Shown: positions 55,263-63,511 of the stretch, one piece after another | Position numbering within the stretch: the first letter of the stretch is position 1 | How the letters are laid out: every line of letters starts with the position of its first letter | Made by a program: the position numbers and the translations under genes | Notes under the pieces: generated by a model | Told to the model about the DNA's origin: nothing | Database searches by the model: none | Seen by the model: the letters and a program-made list of their open reading frames with translations, nothing else | NCBI RefSeq assembly: GCF_014204795.1 | Contig: NZ_JACHMB010000001.1 | Span: 7,328,501-7,392,500, forward strand | From: Nonomuraea jabiensis | GTDB taxonomy: Bacteria; Actinomycetota; Actinomycetes; Streptosporangiales; Streptosporangiaceae | Direction of reading: 5' to 3' | Length of the DNA stretch: 64,000 bases

Positions 55263-55666
55263 GGCTCGCGGCGCAGGCGCTTCAGGTCGGAGCGCTGCTT
55301 CTTCGCGGCGATGCGGCGCTCGACGGCGCCGCGGCTCGGCTTGGTCGGGCGGCGGCGCTTGGGCGGCGGGGCGATGGCCTCGCGCAGGCGCTGGGCCAGG
55401 CGGTGCGCCGCGGCCTCCCGGTTGCGCAGCTGGGAGCGGTATTCGGAGGCGGCGATCGTGATCGTCGGGGAGCCCAGCCGGTCGAGCGCCCTGGCCTTCA
55501 GCGCGGGGGGCAGCGCGGTGCTGGCGGCCACGTCGAAGACGAGCTCCACGCGGCTGTCGGTGGTGTTGACGCCCTGGCCGCCGGGGCCCGACGAACGTGA
55601 GAAACGCCAGACGAGCTCGACGTCGGGTATGACGATCGAGTCGTTGACGATCAGCGGGCCGGGCAT
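55259..55666 (-). CDS. arfB: Alternative ribosome-rescue factor ArfB (peptidyl-tRNA hydrolase, YaeJ)
   Basis: A 135-residue class-I release-factor-like protein. The catalytic GGQ is in SRSSGPGGQGVNTTDSRVEL; the basic C-terminal tail (APPPKRRRPTKPSRGAVERR, AAKKQRSDLKRLRREP) is the part that enters the empty mRNA channel of stalled ribosomes. It frees stalled ribosomes by hydrolysing peptidyl-tRNA. The ATG at 55666 (AGGAG nine bases upstream) gives the standard MPGPLIVND start. A strong call. Confidence 0.94.
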   Translation of the reverse strand: MPGPLIVNDSIVIPDVELVWRFSRSSGPGGQGVNTTDSRVELVFDVAASTALPPALKARALDRLGSPTITIAASEYRSQLRNREAAAHRLAQRLREAIAPPPKRRRPTKPSRGAVERRIAAKKQRSDLKRLRREP

Positions 55667-55813
55667 GTGCGGGACTCCTGTTCTTTCACCAGCACTAACA
55701 GTAAATGGGGTGATATACGCCGCGCGCAACGGCATTTCCCCCTCTTTTCGATGGCGGACTGCAAGTGCCGTGTGCCACTATCGCGCGTGAAAATCACGGG
55801 TGGGGGAGGCACT

Positions 55814-56635
55814 GTGACCGCGATCGTCGGCGTCCATGGGATCGGCAAGTACAACTACTACCTCGAGGCCGGGCGGTCCGCGACCGGGGCGGCCGAGGCC
55901 ATGCGGGTCAAGTGGGACCGCTACCTGCAGGTGGCGCTCGGGGGCGAGGCGCGGCCGTACTTCAGCGAGGTCGCCTACTTCTCGCACCACCTGCACAGCG
56001 GCAAGGACGGCGACGAGGAGGCCAGGGCCGCCGCGGCGACGGAGGGCCAGATCCAGCAGGTGCTCGTCGCCTGGGCGAAGAACCTGGGCGTGGGCGAGCA
56101 CGTGACGGGGGCGCTCAAGTCGTTCACCGGCTGGCTGCTCGACCGGCTGGACGGCAGGTCGGCGGCGTTCGCCAAGCTGTTCGCGCCGGAGGTGGCGGCG
56201 TACCTCACGGACGAGGGCAAGCGCGCGAAGTGCCGGCAGGAGGTGGCCGACGCGATCAGGCGCAACCGGCCCAAGGTGGTCATCGCCCACTCGCTCGGCA
56301 GCGTGGTCGCGTACGAGACGCTCTGGGGCGATCCAAGCCTGCGGATCGACCTGCTGATCACCCTGGGCAGCCCGCTGGGCATGCGCAACGTCGTCTTCGA
56401 GCGCCTCCTGCCCGCCCCCATCAACGGCCGCGGCGAACGCCCCCCGGGCGTCAGGCGCTGGGTGAACATCGCCGACAAGGACGACATCGCCGCCATCCCG
56501 CCCAACCTGGCCGTCAGCTTCACCGGCATCGACGCCGAAGAGCTGGTCAACCTGGACTGGATCGATTTTCACACCGCCGAGAAGTACCTAGGTTGCCCGG
56601 CGCTGGACCCGCATCTGCGACCATTCCTGGCATGA
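55814..56635 (+). CDS. Alpha/beta-hydrolase-like protein of unknown substrate
   Basis: A 273-residue protein. Oxyanion-type start AIVGVHGIGKYNYYLEAG; nucleophile elbow VVIAHSLGSVVAYETLWG (GxSxG variant His-Ser-Leu-Gly); DLLITLGSPLGMRNVVFE; a late RRWVNIADKDDIAAIPP segment with the Asp and IDFHTAEKYL with the His. The layout is that of cytosolic lipase/esterase-like proteins. GTG 55814 follows GGAGG by four bases; an upstream in-frame GTG at 55787 is possible. Its stop overlaps the HAD gene (ATGA), so both are one operon. Confidence 0.78.
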   Translation: MTAIVGVHGIGKYNYYLEAGRSATGAAEAMRVKWDRYLQVALGGEARPYFSEVAYFSHHLHSGKDGDEEARAAAATEGQIQQVLVAWAKNLGVGEHVTGALKSFTGWLLDRLDGRSAAFAKLFAPEVAAYLTDEGKRAKCRQEVADAIRRNRPKVVIAHSLGSVVAYETLWGDPSLRIDLLITLGSPLGMRNVVFERLLPAPINGRGERPPGVRRWVNIADKDDIAAIPPNLAVSFTGIDAEELVNLDWIDFHTAEKYLGCPALDPHLRPFLA

Positions 56636-57231
56636 CGTGGATTGTGTTCGACTACGGCGGCGTCCTGTGCCTGCCCCAGCTCGACTCCGACAACGAGGCC
56701 ATGGCGCGGGCGGTGGGCGCGGACCCGGACGCGTTCCGGCACGGCTACTGGGAGCACCGCCTGGAGTTCGACCGGGGGAGCCTGGGCCCGCTGGACTACT
56801 GGTCGGCCGTGCTGGACCGGCCCGTCACCCGGTCCGAGCTCGCCCGCCTGGTCGCCATGGACGTCGCGAGCTGGGCGTACCCGAACGAGAGCACCGTCGC
56901 CCTGCTCGGCGAGCTGATCGGGGCCGGGCGTGACGTGGCCCTGCTGTCCAACATGCCCGTCTGCGTCGGCGACGGCCTGGACGAGCTGCCCTGGATCGCC
57001 GAGGTCGGCCACCGCTTCTACAGCGGCAGGATGGGCCTGGTCAAACCCGACCGCGAGATCTACGACGAGATGGCCCGCGCGCTGGGGGTCGACCCGTCCG
57101 AGGTCGTCTTCATCGACGACCGCGAGGAGAACGTCGAGGGCGCCGAGCGCGCGGGCATGACCGGCGTGCACTTCACGGACGCCGCCACGCTCCGCGGAAC
57201 GCTGTCTGGCGTTCACGGAGCCATCGGATGA
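56632..57231 (+). CDS. HAD-superfamily hydrolase (subfamily IA)
   Basis: A 199-residue phosphatase-like protein. Motif I is WIVFDYGGVLCLPQ (nucleophile Asp7; the second Asp of DxD is Gly), motif II ALLSNMPV, motif III GLVKPDREIYDEMA, motif IV VVFIDDREENVEGAERAG. The DxGG form of motif I is common in HAD-IA phosphatases/epoxide-hydrolase-N-like proteins. It is coupled to the preceding hydrolase gene by a four-base overlap. The substrate is unknown. Confidence 0.88.
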   Translation: MTWIVFDYGGVLCLPQLDSDNEAMARAVGADPDAFRHGYWEHRLEFDRGSLGPLDYWSAVLDRPVTRSELARLVAMDVASWAYPNESTVALLGELIGAGRDVALLSNMPVCVGDGLDELPWIAEVGHRFYSGRMGLVKPDREIYDEMARALGVDPSEVVFIDDREENVEGAERAGMTGVHFTDAATLRGTLSGVHGAIG

Positions 57232-57343
57232 ACGCTCAGTGAGGTCATCGGCCAGGGCGGAACGTCGCGAACAGGACGACTGATGCTGTTCACCCGTGCT
57301 TGACTCGGCTGTCACGGCCGGGTCAGCGCGGGCGGACATACCT

Positions 57344-58897
57344 GTGAACGTGGACCGCAGAGCCTTCCTGACAGCGGCGACAGCCGGCCTCCTCCTCCCC
57401 CAGACCGCCACTCCGGCGGCAGCGGCCAGAACCCTCAGATCCGACCCCTTCACGCTGGGCGTGGCCTCCGGCGACCCGTCGGCCGACGGCTTCGTCCTGT
57501 GGACCAGGCTGGCACTCGACCCGCTGGCCGGCGACGGCCGCGGCGGCATGCCCGCCCGTGACGTGGACGTGGACTGGCAGGTCTCGGCCGACGAGCGCTT
57601 CTCCAAGATCGTCAAGTCCGGTACGGCCACCGCCAGGTCGCGCGACGCCCACAGCGTCCACGTCGAGCTGAACGGGCTGGAGCCGGGGCGCGAGTACTTC
57701 TACCGCTTCAGAAGCGAGGGCAAGCTCTCCCCGGCGGCCCGCACCAGGACGACCCCCGCCGGGGAGACGCCGCTGAACTTCGCGGTCGCGGCGTGCGCGC
57801 ACTACGAGCACGGCTACTACACGGCCTACCGCCGCCTGGCCGAGCAGGAGCCCGACCTGGTGGTGTTCCTCGGCGACTACATGTACGAGTACGGCCCCAG
57901 CGGCTACACGGCGCTGGCCGGCCGCGTACGCACCCACACGCCCGGCAAGTGCGAGACGCTCGCCGACTACCGGCTGCGGCACGCCCAGTACAAGAGCGAC
58001 CGCGACCTGCAGGCCGCGCACGCGGTGGCGCCGTGGCTGGTGGCCTTCGACGACCACGAGGTGGAGAACAACTGGGCCGGGCCCGTCTCCAGCACGAACG
58101 CGCCCGGCTTCACCAGGCGCAGGGCGCAGGCGTTCCGGGCGTACTACGAGAACATGCCGCTGCGCCGCGCCAGCCTCCAGGGGGCGGTGCTCAGGGTGAA
58201 CCGGCGCATCTCCTGGGGCACGCTGGCCCGCTTCCACCTGCTGGACACCCGGCAGTTCCGCGACGACCAGGCGTGCCTGGACGGCGTGCGGGCCGGGTGC
58301 GACGACCGGCTGTCCTCGGGGCGTACGCTGCTCGGGTCCGACCAGTGGCGCTGGCTGGAGAGCGGCCTGCGCGGTTCGACCACCCGCTGGAACCTGCTCG
58401 GGCAGCAGATCATGGTGGCGCAGCGCGACTACAAGGTCGGGCCGGGGCGCGAGGTGAACCTCGACTCCTGGGACGGCTACGCCGCCGAGCGGACCCGGCT
58501 GCTGGGGGCGCTGCGGGGGACCGAGAACCCGGTGGTGCTGACCGGGGACGCGCACATGCACCACCTGGCCGAGCTCAAGGCCGACTTCGACGACCCTGAC
58601 TCGCCGGTGGTGGCCAAGGAGCTGATCGCCTCGTCGATCGCGAGCGACGGTGACGGGTACCGGGACCGGACGTGGATCGCGGAGGCGCTGCAGGAGAACC
58701 CGCACTTCTCCTTCATCGATCAGCGGCGGGGGTATCTGATGGCGCGGCTGACCCGGGATGAGCTTTCCGTCGATTTCCGGACATTGGACTACATCTCCCG
58801 CCGGGGCGCCCAGGCCAAGACCGCCCACCGCCTCACCATCCCGGCCACCACCGGCCCGGCGGCCGCCGGGCAGGCGGGCGCACCGCGCGTCGGCTGA
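57344..58897 (+). CDS. phoD: Tat-exported PhoD-family alkaline phosphatase/phosphodiesterase
   Basis: About 517 residues with a Tat signal: DRRAFLTAATAGLLLPQTA and Ala-rich cleavage region. PhoD domain: an N-terminal Ig-like part (FTLGVASGDPSADGFVLWTR), then metal motifs NFAVAACAHYEHGYYTAY, VVFLGDYMYEYG, AFDDHEVENNWAG and VVLTGDAHMHHLAELK. The enzyme hydrolyses phosphomonoesters and diesters, such as teichoic acids, outside the cell using Ca/Fe. GTG 57344 gives a compact Tat signal; GTG 57296 would add 16 residues. No PHO box was recognised upstream. Confidence 0.93.
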   Translation: MNVDRRAFLTAATAGLLLPQTATPAAAARTLRSDPFTLGVASGDPSADGFVLWTRLALDPLAGDGRGGMPARDVDVDWQVSADERFSKIVKSGTATARSRDAHSVHVELNGLEPGREYFYRFRSEGKLSPAARTRTTPAGETPLNFAVAACAHYEHGYYTAYRRLAEQEPDLVVFLGDYMYEYGPSGYTALAGRVRTHTPGKCETLADYRLRHAQYKSDRDLQAAHAVAPWLVAFDDHEVENNWAGPVSSTNAPGFTRRRAQAFRAYYENMPLRRASLQGAVLRVNRRISWGTLARFHLLDTRQFRDDQACLDGVRAGCDDRLSSGRTLLGSDQWRWLESGLRGSTTRWNLLGQQIMVAQRDYKVGPGREVNLDSWDGYAAERTRLLGALRGTENPVVLTGDAHMHHLAELKADFDDPDSPVVAKELIASSIASDGDGYRDRTWIAEALQENPHFSFIDQRRGYLMARLTRDELSVDFRTLDYISRRGAQAKTAHRLTIPATTGPAAAGQAGAPRVG

Positions 58898-58932
58898 ACG
58901 TTCGCTGGAAACAACCTGAAAATCCCCTCAAC

Positions 58933-59098
58933 CACCCACCGGCCACACCCACCGGCCACACCCACCGGCCACACCCACCGGCCACACCCACCGGCCACAC
59001 CCACCGGCCACACCCACCGGCCACACCCACCGGCCACACCCACCGGCCACACCCACCGGCCACACCCACCGGCCACACCCACCGGCCACACCCACCGG
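58933..59098 (+). repeat. Minisatellite: 13-bp unit, about 12.8 copies
   Basis: The unit cacccaccggcca is repeated 12 times without a mismatch, followed by ten bases of a thirteenth copy. Copies abut with no spacers, so it is not a CRISPR. Confidence 0.97.
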
Positions 59099-59235
59099 GG
59101 CGCGCACCACGCACCGGCGGCGCCGGATTACGCGCTTGCCGGCACGCCGTCACGCCCACCGGTGGCGTCGTACCACGCCACCACGCGCGTCGGCGGCGCC
59201 CGCTGCGCACTGGAGGCGCTGCATTACGCGCCTGC

Positions 59236-59315
59236 CGCCACGCCCACTGGGCCGCCACGCCCACTGGGCCGCCACGCCCACTGGGCCGCCACGCCCACTG
59301 GGCCGCCACGCCCAC
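59236..59315 (+). repeat. Minisatellite: 17-bp unit, about 4.7 copies
   Basis: The unit cgccacgcccactgggc is repeated four times exactly plus a 12-base partial copy. Confidence 0.95.
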
Positions 59316-59452
59316 CGGAGGCGTCGCATCGCGCCCACCGGCGGCGCCGCATCGTGCGCCTGCTTGACACGCCCGCCCCGCCCACCGGGCGCGTACCACG
59401 GCCACGGGGCGCCATCTCGCGCATCCGCCCGCCGCACCGGGCGCGCCCGCCC

Positions 59453-59491
59453 CGCCACCTCCGCCCGCCACCTCCGCCCGCCACCTCCGCC
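59453..59491 (+). repeat. Minisatellite: 13-bp unit, three copies
   Basis: The unit cgccacctccgcc occurs three times in tandem. It differs from the 13-bp unit at 58933. Confidence 0.93.
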
Positions 59492-59709
59492 GCACCCGCC
59501 TGGCGCGCCCATCGCGCCCGTCTGGGGCAGCTGCGGTGTTCTTCGGGCGCGCGGGGTGGCGGACACCAGGGCGTCCGCTGGGTTTGCCGCGCCCGCCGGA
59601 GGCGCCGGGTGGCGTCGTCGGCGGGCGCGCCGGGCCGGGGCGGCACGCCGCACGTGCGGCCCTGCCCGGGACCCGGCGGGAGAGGAGGTGCCGGGCCGGT
59701 CCAAGGGGT

Positions 59710-61455
59710 TCAGGCGCCGGGCCAGCTCGCGTCCGGAAACTCGCCGTTCGTGGCACCCGACATGACCACTTCGTCGCTCTCTTCCAGGCCTGAGGTCACC
59801 TCCACGTACTGATCGCCGCGGACGCCCGTACGCACCACCTTCGCCGAGTCGCGCCCGCCCGCCCGGACCGTGACCACCTGGGCGCCGTCCGACCTGCTGC
59901 GGACCGCGGAGGCGGGCACGTAGATCGCGTTCGCGGCCGTGTCCGTGGTGACCGTGACCGAGGCGGTCTGCCCGAGCATGAGCCCGGCGGGCGGCTCGTC
60001 GAAGGCCAGGGTGACCGAGTAGCGGACGAGCTGGCCGCTCACCGTCGCGGTCGGCGCGATGGCCGTGACCGTCCCCTCGTACTGCTGGCCGTTCCGGGTG
60101 GCCAGGGTGATCCGGGCCTTCTGGCCGAGCTTGAGCCGGTTCACGTCCGACTCGGTGACCATGGCCTGGACCTGCAGCTCGTTGAGGTCGCCGAGGCTGA
60201 CGAAGGTGCCGGTGCCCGCCTGGTCGCCGACCGCGCCCGCCAGCGACAGCACCGTTCCCGCCGCCGGGGCCACGATGCGGGTCGCCCGTACGGCGTCGGC
60301 GGCCTGCTCGAGCGCGGCCTGCGCGCGGTCCACGTTCGCGCTCGCCTGCTCCTCGCTTACGCCGCCCTGACCCTGGCCCTGCCCCTGACCTTGAGCCTGG
60401 GGCTGGCCCTGGCCCGCCGAGTCCGTGCCGCGGTTGCAGGAGGACTGCGAGTTCGGCCGGGCAGCGGCACCCGTCGGTCTCGTGCTCGGTCTCGACGACG
60501 GCTTGCCACCGGCCGTGGGGCGGCCGCTCGTTGACGGCTTCGCGCTGGTGGACGGCTTGCCGGAGCTCGTGGCGGACGGGGTGGCGTCCGAGGCCGGGCG
60601 GCTCCCGGACTGGTCGGAGCCCCCGCCCGGGATGCCGCCATGGGAAGCGCCGCCGGTCGGGGTGGCGGTGACGGTCGTGGTGACGGTGGCGGTGGCCGTC
60701 ACGGTGACCGTGACCGTGGGCTGCGGCTCGGGCCCGGGGCCGGTGGGGCCGGGGTCCGTGGGTACGGAGGTCGGCGTGCTGGTGGGGTGCGGGGTGGAGC
60801 TGGTGGCCGGGCTCCCGTTGTCGAGGGACACGCCCCGGGGGGAGGGAGCGGCCGGCCCGAGCGCACCGTTGGCTCCAGTGCCGACGACGCCGACGACGCC
60901 GCTCGGCCGGCCCGTGGGTGTGGCCGAGCCCGTTGGGGTGGCACCTCTGGCGGGTGTCGCCGAGCCCCCAGGTGTCCCGCCGGTGGGCGTCGCCGAGCCC
61001 GTGGGGGTCCCGCCGGTGGCCGACGTGGCCGGGGTCGCGCCGCCTCCGGATGGCGTACAGGTCGCGGGGCTGGCGACGCCGGCCGGGGACGCGGCCTTCT
61101 CCTGGGACTCCTCCAGGGCCTCCTCTGCGGCGGCGAGATCTGCCTTGGCCGCCGTGTACGCCTCCCGCGCCGACCGCCCGTCGATCCTGGCCAGCACCTG
61201 CCCCTTCTTCACCTTGGTCCCGACTTTGACGTACACCTTGGTCAGCGTCCCCGAAGAGCCGAACGCCAGGTCCCTGCGCGAGCCGTCCACGGTGTTGCCC
61301 GCCGCGCTGACCGTGGCCGTGACCTGGCCGCGCTGCGCGGAGGCGAGGCGTACCTGGACGGCGGGCGGGGCGTCGTCGCGCAGCGCCAGTGCCAGGCCGG
61401 ACCCGGCCACGAGCACGGCGAGGGCGAGGCCGCCCAGCGCGAAAGTCGGTCTCAT
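59710..61455 (-). CDS. HlyD/RND-type efflux adaptor protein with 245-residue low-complexity insert
   Basis: A 581-residue membrane-fusion-type protein: signal anchor (LGGLALAVLVAGSGLALAL), lipoyl half (SAAGNTVDGSRRDLAFGSSG, VKVGTKVKKGQVLARID), first hairpin helix (97-120), second helix (366-389, EEQASANVDRAQAALEQAAD), lipoyl return (TRIVAPAAGTVLSLAGAVGD), then beta-barrel and membrane-proximal domains. Between the two hairpin helices lie about 245 residues (121-365) of Pro/Thr/Ser/Gly repeats (such as TGSATPTGGTPGGSATP and TVTVTVTATATVTTTVTATP), where other adaptors have a short turn. It is divergent from a second adaptor gene 146 bp away; no transporter gene follows it. Confidence 0.88.
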   Translation of the reverse strand: MRPTFALGGLALAVLVAGSGLALALRDDAPPAVQVRLASAQRGQVTATVSAAGNTVDGSRRDLAFGSSGTLTKVYVKVGTKVKKGQVLARIDGRSAREAYTAAKADLAAAEEALEESQEKAASPAGVASPATCTPSGGGATPATSATGGTPTGSATPTGGTPGGSATPARGATPTGSATPTGRPSGVVGVVGTGANGALGPAAPSPRGVSLDNGSPATSSTPHPTSTPTSVPTDPGPTGPGPEPQPTVTVTVTATATVTTTVTATPTGGASHGGIPGGGSDQSGSRPASDATPSATSSGKPSTSAKPSTSGRPTAGGKPSSRPSTRPTGAAARPNSQSSCNRGTDSAGQGQPQAQGQGQGQGQGGVSEEQASANVDRAQAALEQAADAVRATRIVAPAAGTVLSLAGAVGDQAGTGTFVSLGDLNELQVQAMVTESDVNRLKLGQKARITLATRNGQQYEGTVTAIAPTATVSGQLVRYSVTLAFDEPPAGLMLGQTASVTVTTDTAANAIYVPASAVRSRSDGAQVVTVRAGGRDSAKVVRTGVRGDQYVEVTSGLEESDEVVMSGATNGEFPDASWPGA

Positions 61456-61601
61456 GGCCGCCCATCCTGGCGAACCCGGCTCGCGCCAGGCTGCGAGCAG
61501 CCTAAGAGTTACCTGTGTACCTGGAGGACCCTTCAGGTTGTCAGCGAACGTTCAGCTCGCTCGCGGCTCCGGCGCAGCCTGGTGTGCAAGGGTCACCGCC
61601 T

Positions 61602-62771
61602 GTGAAGGTGTCGACAAGGCGCAGAGCGCTGATGACCAACGGAGCGCTGGCGGTGCTCCTGCTGGGCGGTGCCGCGCTCGCGTACGCCCAGCTCGGCACG
61701 GGACAGGCGGCGGGCCAGACGGCCGTCAGGACCGTGACCGCGAGCCGCGGCTCCGTGGTGGCCTCGGTGTCCGCGTCGGGCGCGGTCGAGAGCTCCAAGT
61801 CCAGGGCCCTCTCGTTCGGTACGACGGGCACGGTCGAGAAGATCTACGTCAAGGCCGGCGACAAGGTGAGCAAGGGCGACCTCCTGGCCAGGCTCGACGA
61901 CGACGCCGCGCAGGAGAGCCTCTCGGCGGCCAAGGCCACCTACGACGAGGCCGTCGACGACGGGACCTCGACGGCGCAGCTCTACGCCTCCTACATCAAG
62001 GCCCGCAACGCCTACCGGGAGGCCCAGCGCACGGTCGCGGCCACCGTGCTGAAGGCGCCGTTCAAGGGCACGATCACGGCGGTGAACGGCTCGGTCGGCG
62101 GCAGCAGCTCGGGCTCCGGATCCGGCTCCGGGTCAGGGTCAAGCGCGGGCGCGGGCCAGGGCACGGGCCAGTCATCGGGCCAGTCCTCAGGCTCGGCCGG
62201 CGCTCAGAGCTCCGGCGGCTTCATCGAGCTGGCCGACACCGGGAAGCTGCAGCTCGTGGGTACCTTCACCGAGTCCGACGTCGGCAAGCTCAAGAACGGC
62301 CAGGAGGCCACGGTCACGTTCGACGCCCTGCCGGGGGTGACCGCCACGGGCAAGGTCACCCAGATCCAGCCGGTCGCCTCCACCAGCAACAATGTCGTGC
62401 AATATCCGGTCACGGTGACGTTCACGAAGGTCCCGGGCCAGGTGCGGCTGGGCCAGACGGCCACGGTCGAGGTCGTGGTCGGCCAGGCCGACAACGTCGT
62501 CACCGTACCCTCGACGGCCGTCTCCACCAGCGGCGGCCAGACCACGGTCACCCTGCTCAGGAACGGCACGCAGACCAGGACCCCGGTGGAGGTCGGCGTG
62601 CAGGGCACGACGCTGACCGAGATCAAGTCGGGCGTCTCCGAGGGCGACCAGATCGTGCCCCCGGCGACCACGACGACGGGCGGCACGGGCGGCAACCTGC
62701 GCTTCGGCGGTGGCGGCGGCTTCCCCGGCGGGGGCGGCGTGCCCGGCGGCGGGCCGGGAGGCGGGCGATGA
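61602..62771 (+). CDS. MacA-like efflux adaptor (HlyD family)
   Basis: A 389-residue adaptor: N-terminal helix (MTNGALAVLLLGGAALAYAQ), lipoyl motif SVSASGAVESSKSRALSFGT and VKAGDKVSKGDLLARLDDDA, short hairpin (103-147), lipoyl return TVLKAPFKGTITAVNGSVGG followed by a Ser/Gly/Gln-rich linker (166-206), barrel domain and a Gly-rich C-terminus. GTG 61602 was chosen because it places the membrane helix close to the N-terminus. The stop overlaps the ATPase gene (ATGA), so adaptor, ATPase and permease form one exporter operon. The cargo is unknown. Confidence 0.91.
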   Translation: MKVSTRRRALMTNGALAVLLLGGAALAYAQLGTGQAAGQTAVRTVTASRGSVVASVSASGAVESSKSRALSFGTTGTVEKIYVKAGDKVSKGDLLARLDDDAAQESLSAAKATYDEAVDDGTSTAQLYASYIKARNAYREAQRTVAATVLKAPFKGTITAVNGSVGGSSSGSGSGSGSGSSAGAGQGTGQSSGQSSGSAGAQSSGGFIELADTGKLQLVGTFTESDVGKLKNGQEATVTFDALPGVTATGKVTQIQPVASTSNNVVQYPVTVTFTKVPGQVRLGQTATVEVVVGQADNVVTVPSTAVSTSGGQTTVTLLRNGTQTRTPVEVGVQGTTLTEIKSGVSEGDQIVPPATTTTGGTGGNLRFGGGGGFPGGGGVPGGGPGGGR

Positions 62772-63511
62772 CGGCCCCGGAGGTCCCCCCTGTCCTGCGG
62801 GTGCAGGACCTGGTCAAGGAGTACGGCGAGGGCGACGCGAAGGTCCGCGCCCTGCGCGGCATCAGCCTGGACGTCGAGCGCGGCGACTACGTCGCCATCA
62901 TGGGCGCCTCCGGCTCCGGCAAGTCCACGCTCATGAACATCCTCGGCTGCCTCGACATCCCCACCTCCGGCACGTACCTGATCGACGGCGCCGACGTCGG
63001 ACAGCTGGACGAGCGCCAGCTCGCCATCCTGCGCAACCGCAGGGTCGGGTTCGTGTTCCAGTCGTTCAACCTGATCCCGCGCATGAGCGCGCTGGCCAAC
63101 GTCGAGCTGCCGCTCGTGTACGGCGGCATCGGCCAGGCCGAGCGGCGCAGGCGGGCCCTGGCGGCGCTGGAGCAGGTCGGGCTGACCGACCGCGTACACC
63201 ACGAGCCGAACCAGCTCTCCGGCGGCCAGCAGCAGCGCGTGGCCGTCGCCAGGGCCCTGGTCACCGCGCCCGCGCTGCTGCTGGCCGACGAGCCGACCGG
63301 CAACCTCGACACCGCCTCCACGAACGACGTCCTGGAGATCCTGGACCGGCTCAGCGAGTCGGGCCGCACGATCGTGCTCATCACCCACGAGAACGACGTG
63401 GCCGCGCACGCCAAGCGGGTCATCAGGCTGGTGGACGGCGAGATCGTGGAGGACCGCCGCCAGGGGCCGGTGGACGGCCCGCCGCCGCGGATGGCGGGAG
63501 CGGCCCGGTGA
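62768..63511 (+). CDS. MacB-type ABC exporter ATP-binding protein
   Basis: A 247-residue ATPase of the LolD/MacB group: Walker A GASGSGKSTLMNILGCLD, Q-loop VFQSFNLIPRMSALANVELP, signature LSGGQQQRVAVARAL, Walker B LLLADEPTGNLDT, H-loop ITHEND. It overlaps both neighbours (ATGA and GTGA). It powers a mechanotransmission exporter together with the following permease, perhaps exporting a peptide, antibiotic or lipid. Confidence 0.95.
   Translation: MTAPEVPPVLRVQDLVKEYGEGDAKVRALRGISLDVERGDYVAIMGASGSGKSTLMNILGCLDIPTSGTYLIDGADVGQLDERQLAILRNRRVGFVFQSFNLIPRMSALANVELPLVYGGIGQAERRRRALAALEQVGLTDRVHHEPNQLSGGQQQRVAVARALVTAPALLLADEPTGNLDTASTNDVLEILDRLSESGRTIVLITHENDVAAHAKRVIRLVDGEIVEDRRQGPVDGPPPRMAGAAR

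Larger units (their letters stand above)
58898..59709. other. 812-bp gene-free, C-rich region with three unrelated minisatellites
   Basis: No credible gene: every long frame here translates to Arg/Pro/Thr/Gly-rich repeats with no family features. Three different tandem arrays (listed separately) are set in a C-rich top strand with many CCACC/CGCC words. It lies between the convergent phoD and adaptor genes, where a terminator would be expected, but no clean terminator hairpin was found. Confidence 0.8.

Noticed and set aside
58933..59098. CRISPR-like direct repeats
   Set aside because: The 13-bp units abut without spacers and there are no cas genes; it is a minisatellite.
59150..61465. A 771-residue minus-strand frame across the repeats and adaptor gene
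   Set aside because: It is a different frame from the real adaptor (59710-61455) and translates to repeats and Arg/Gly-rich sequence only.
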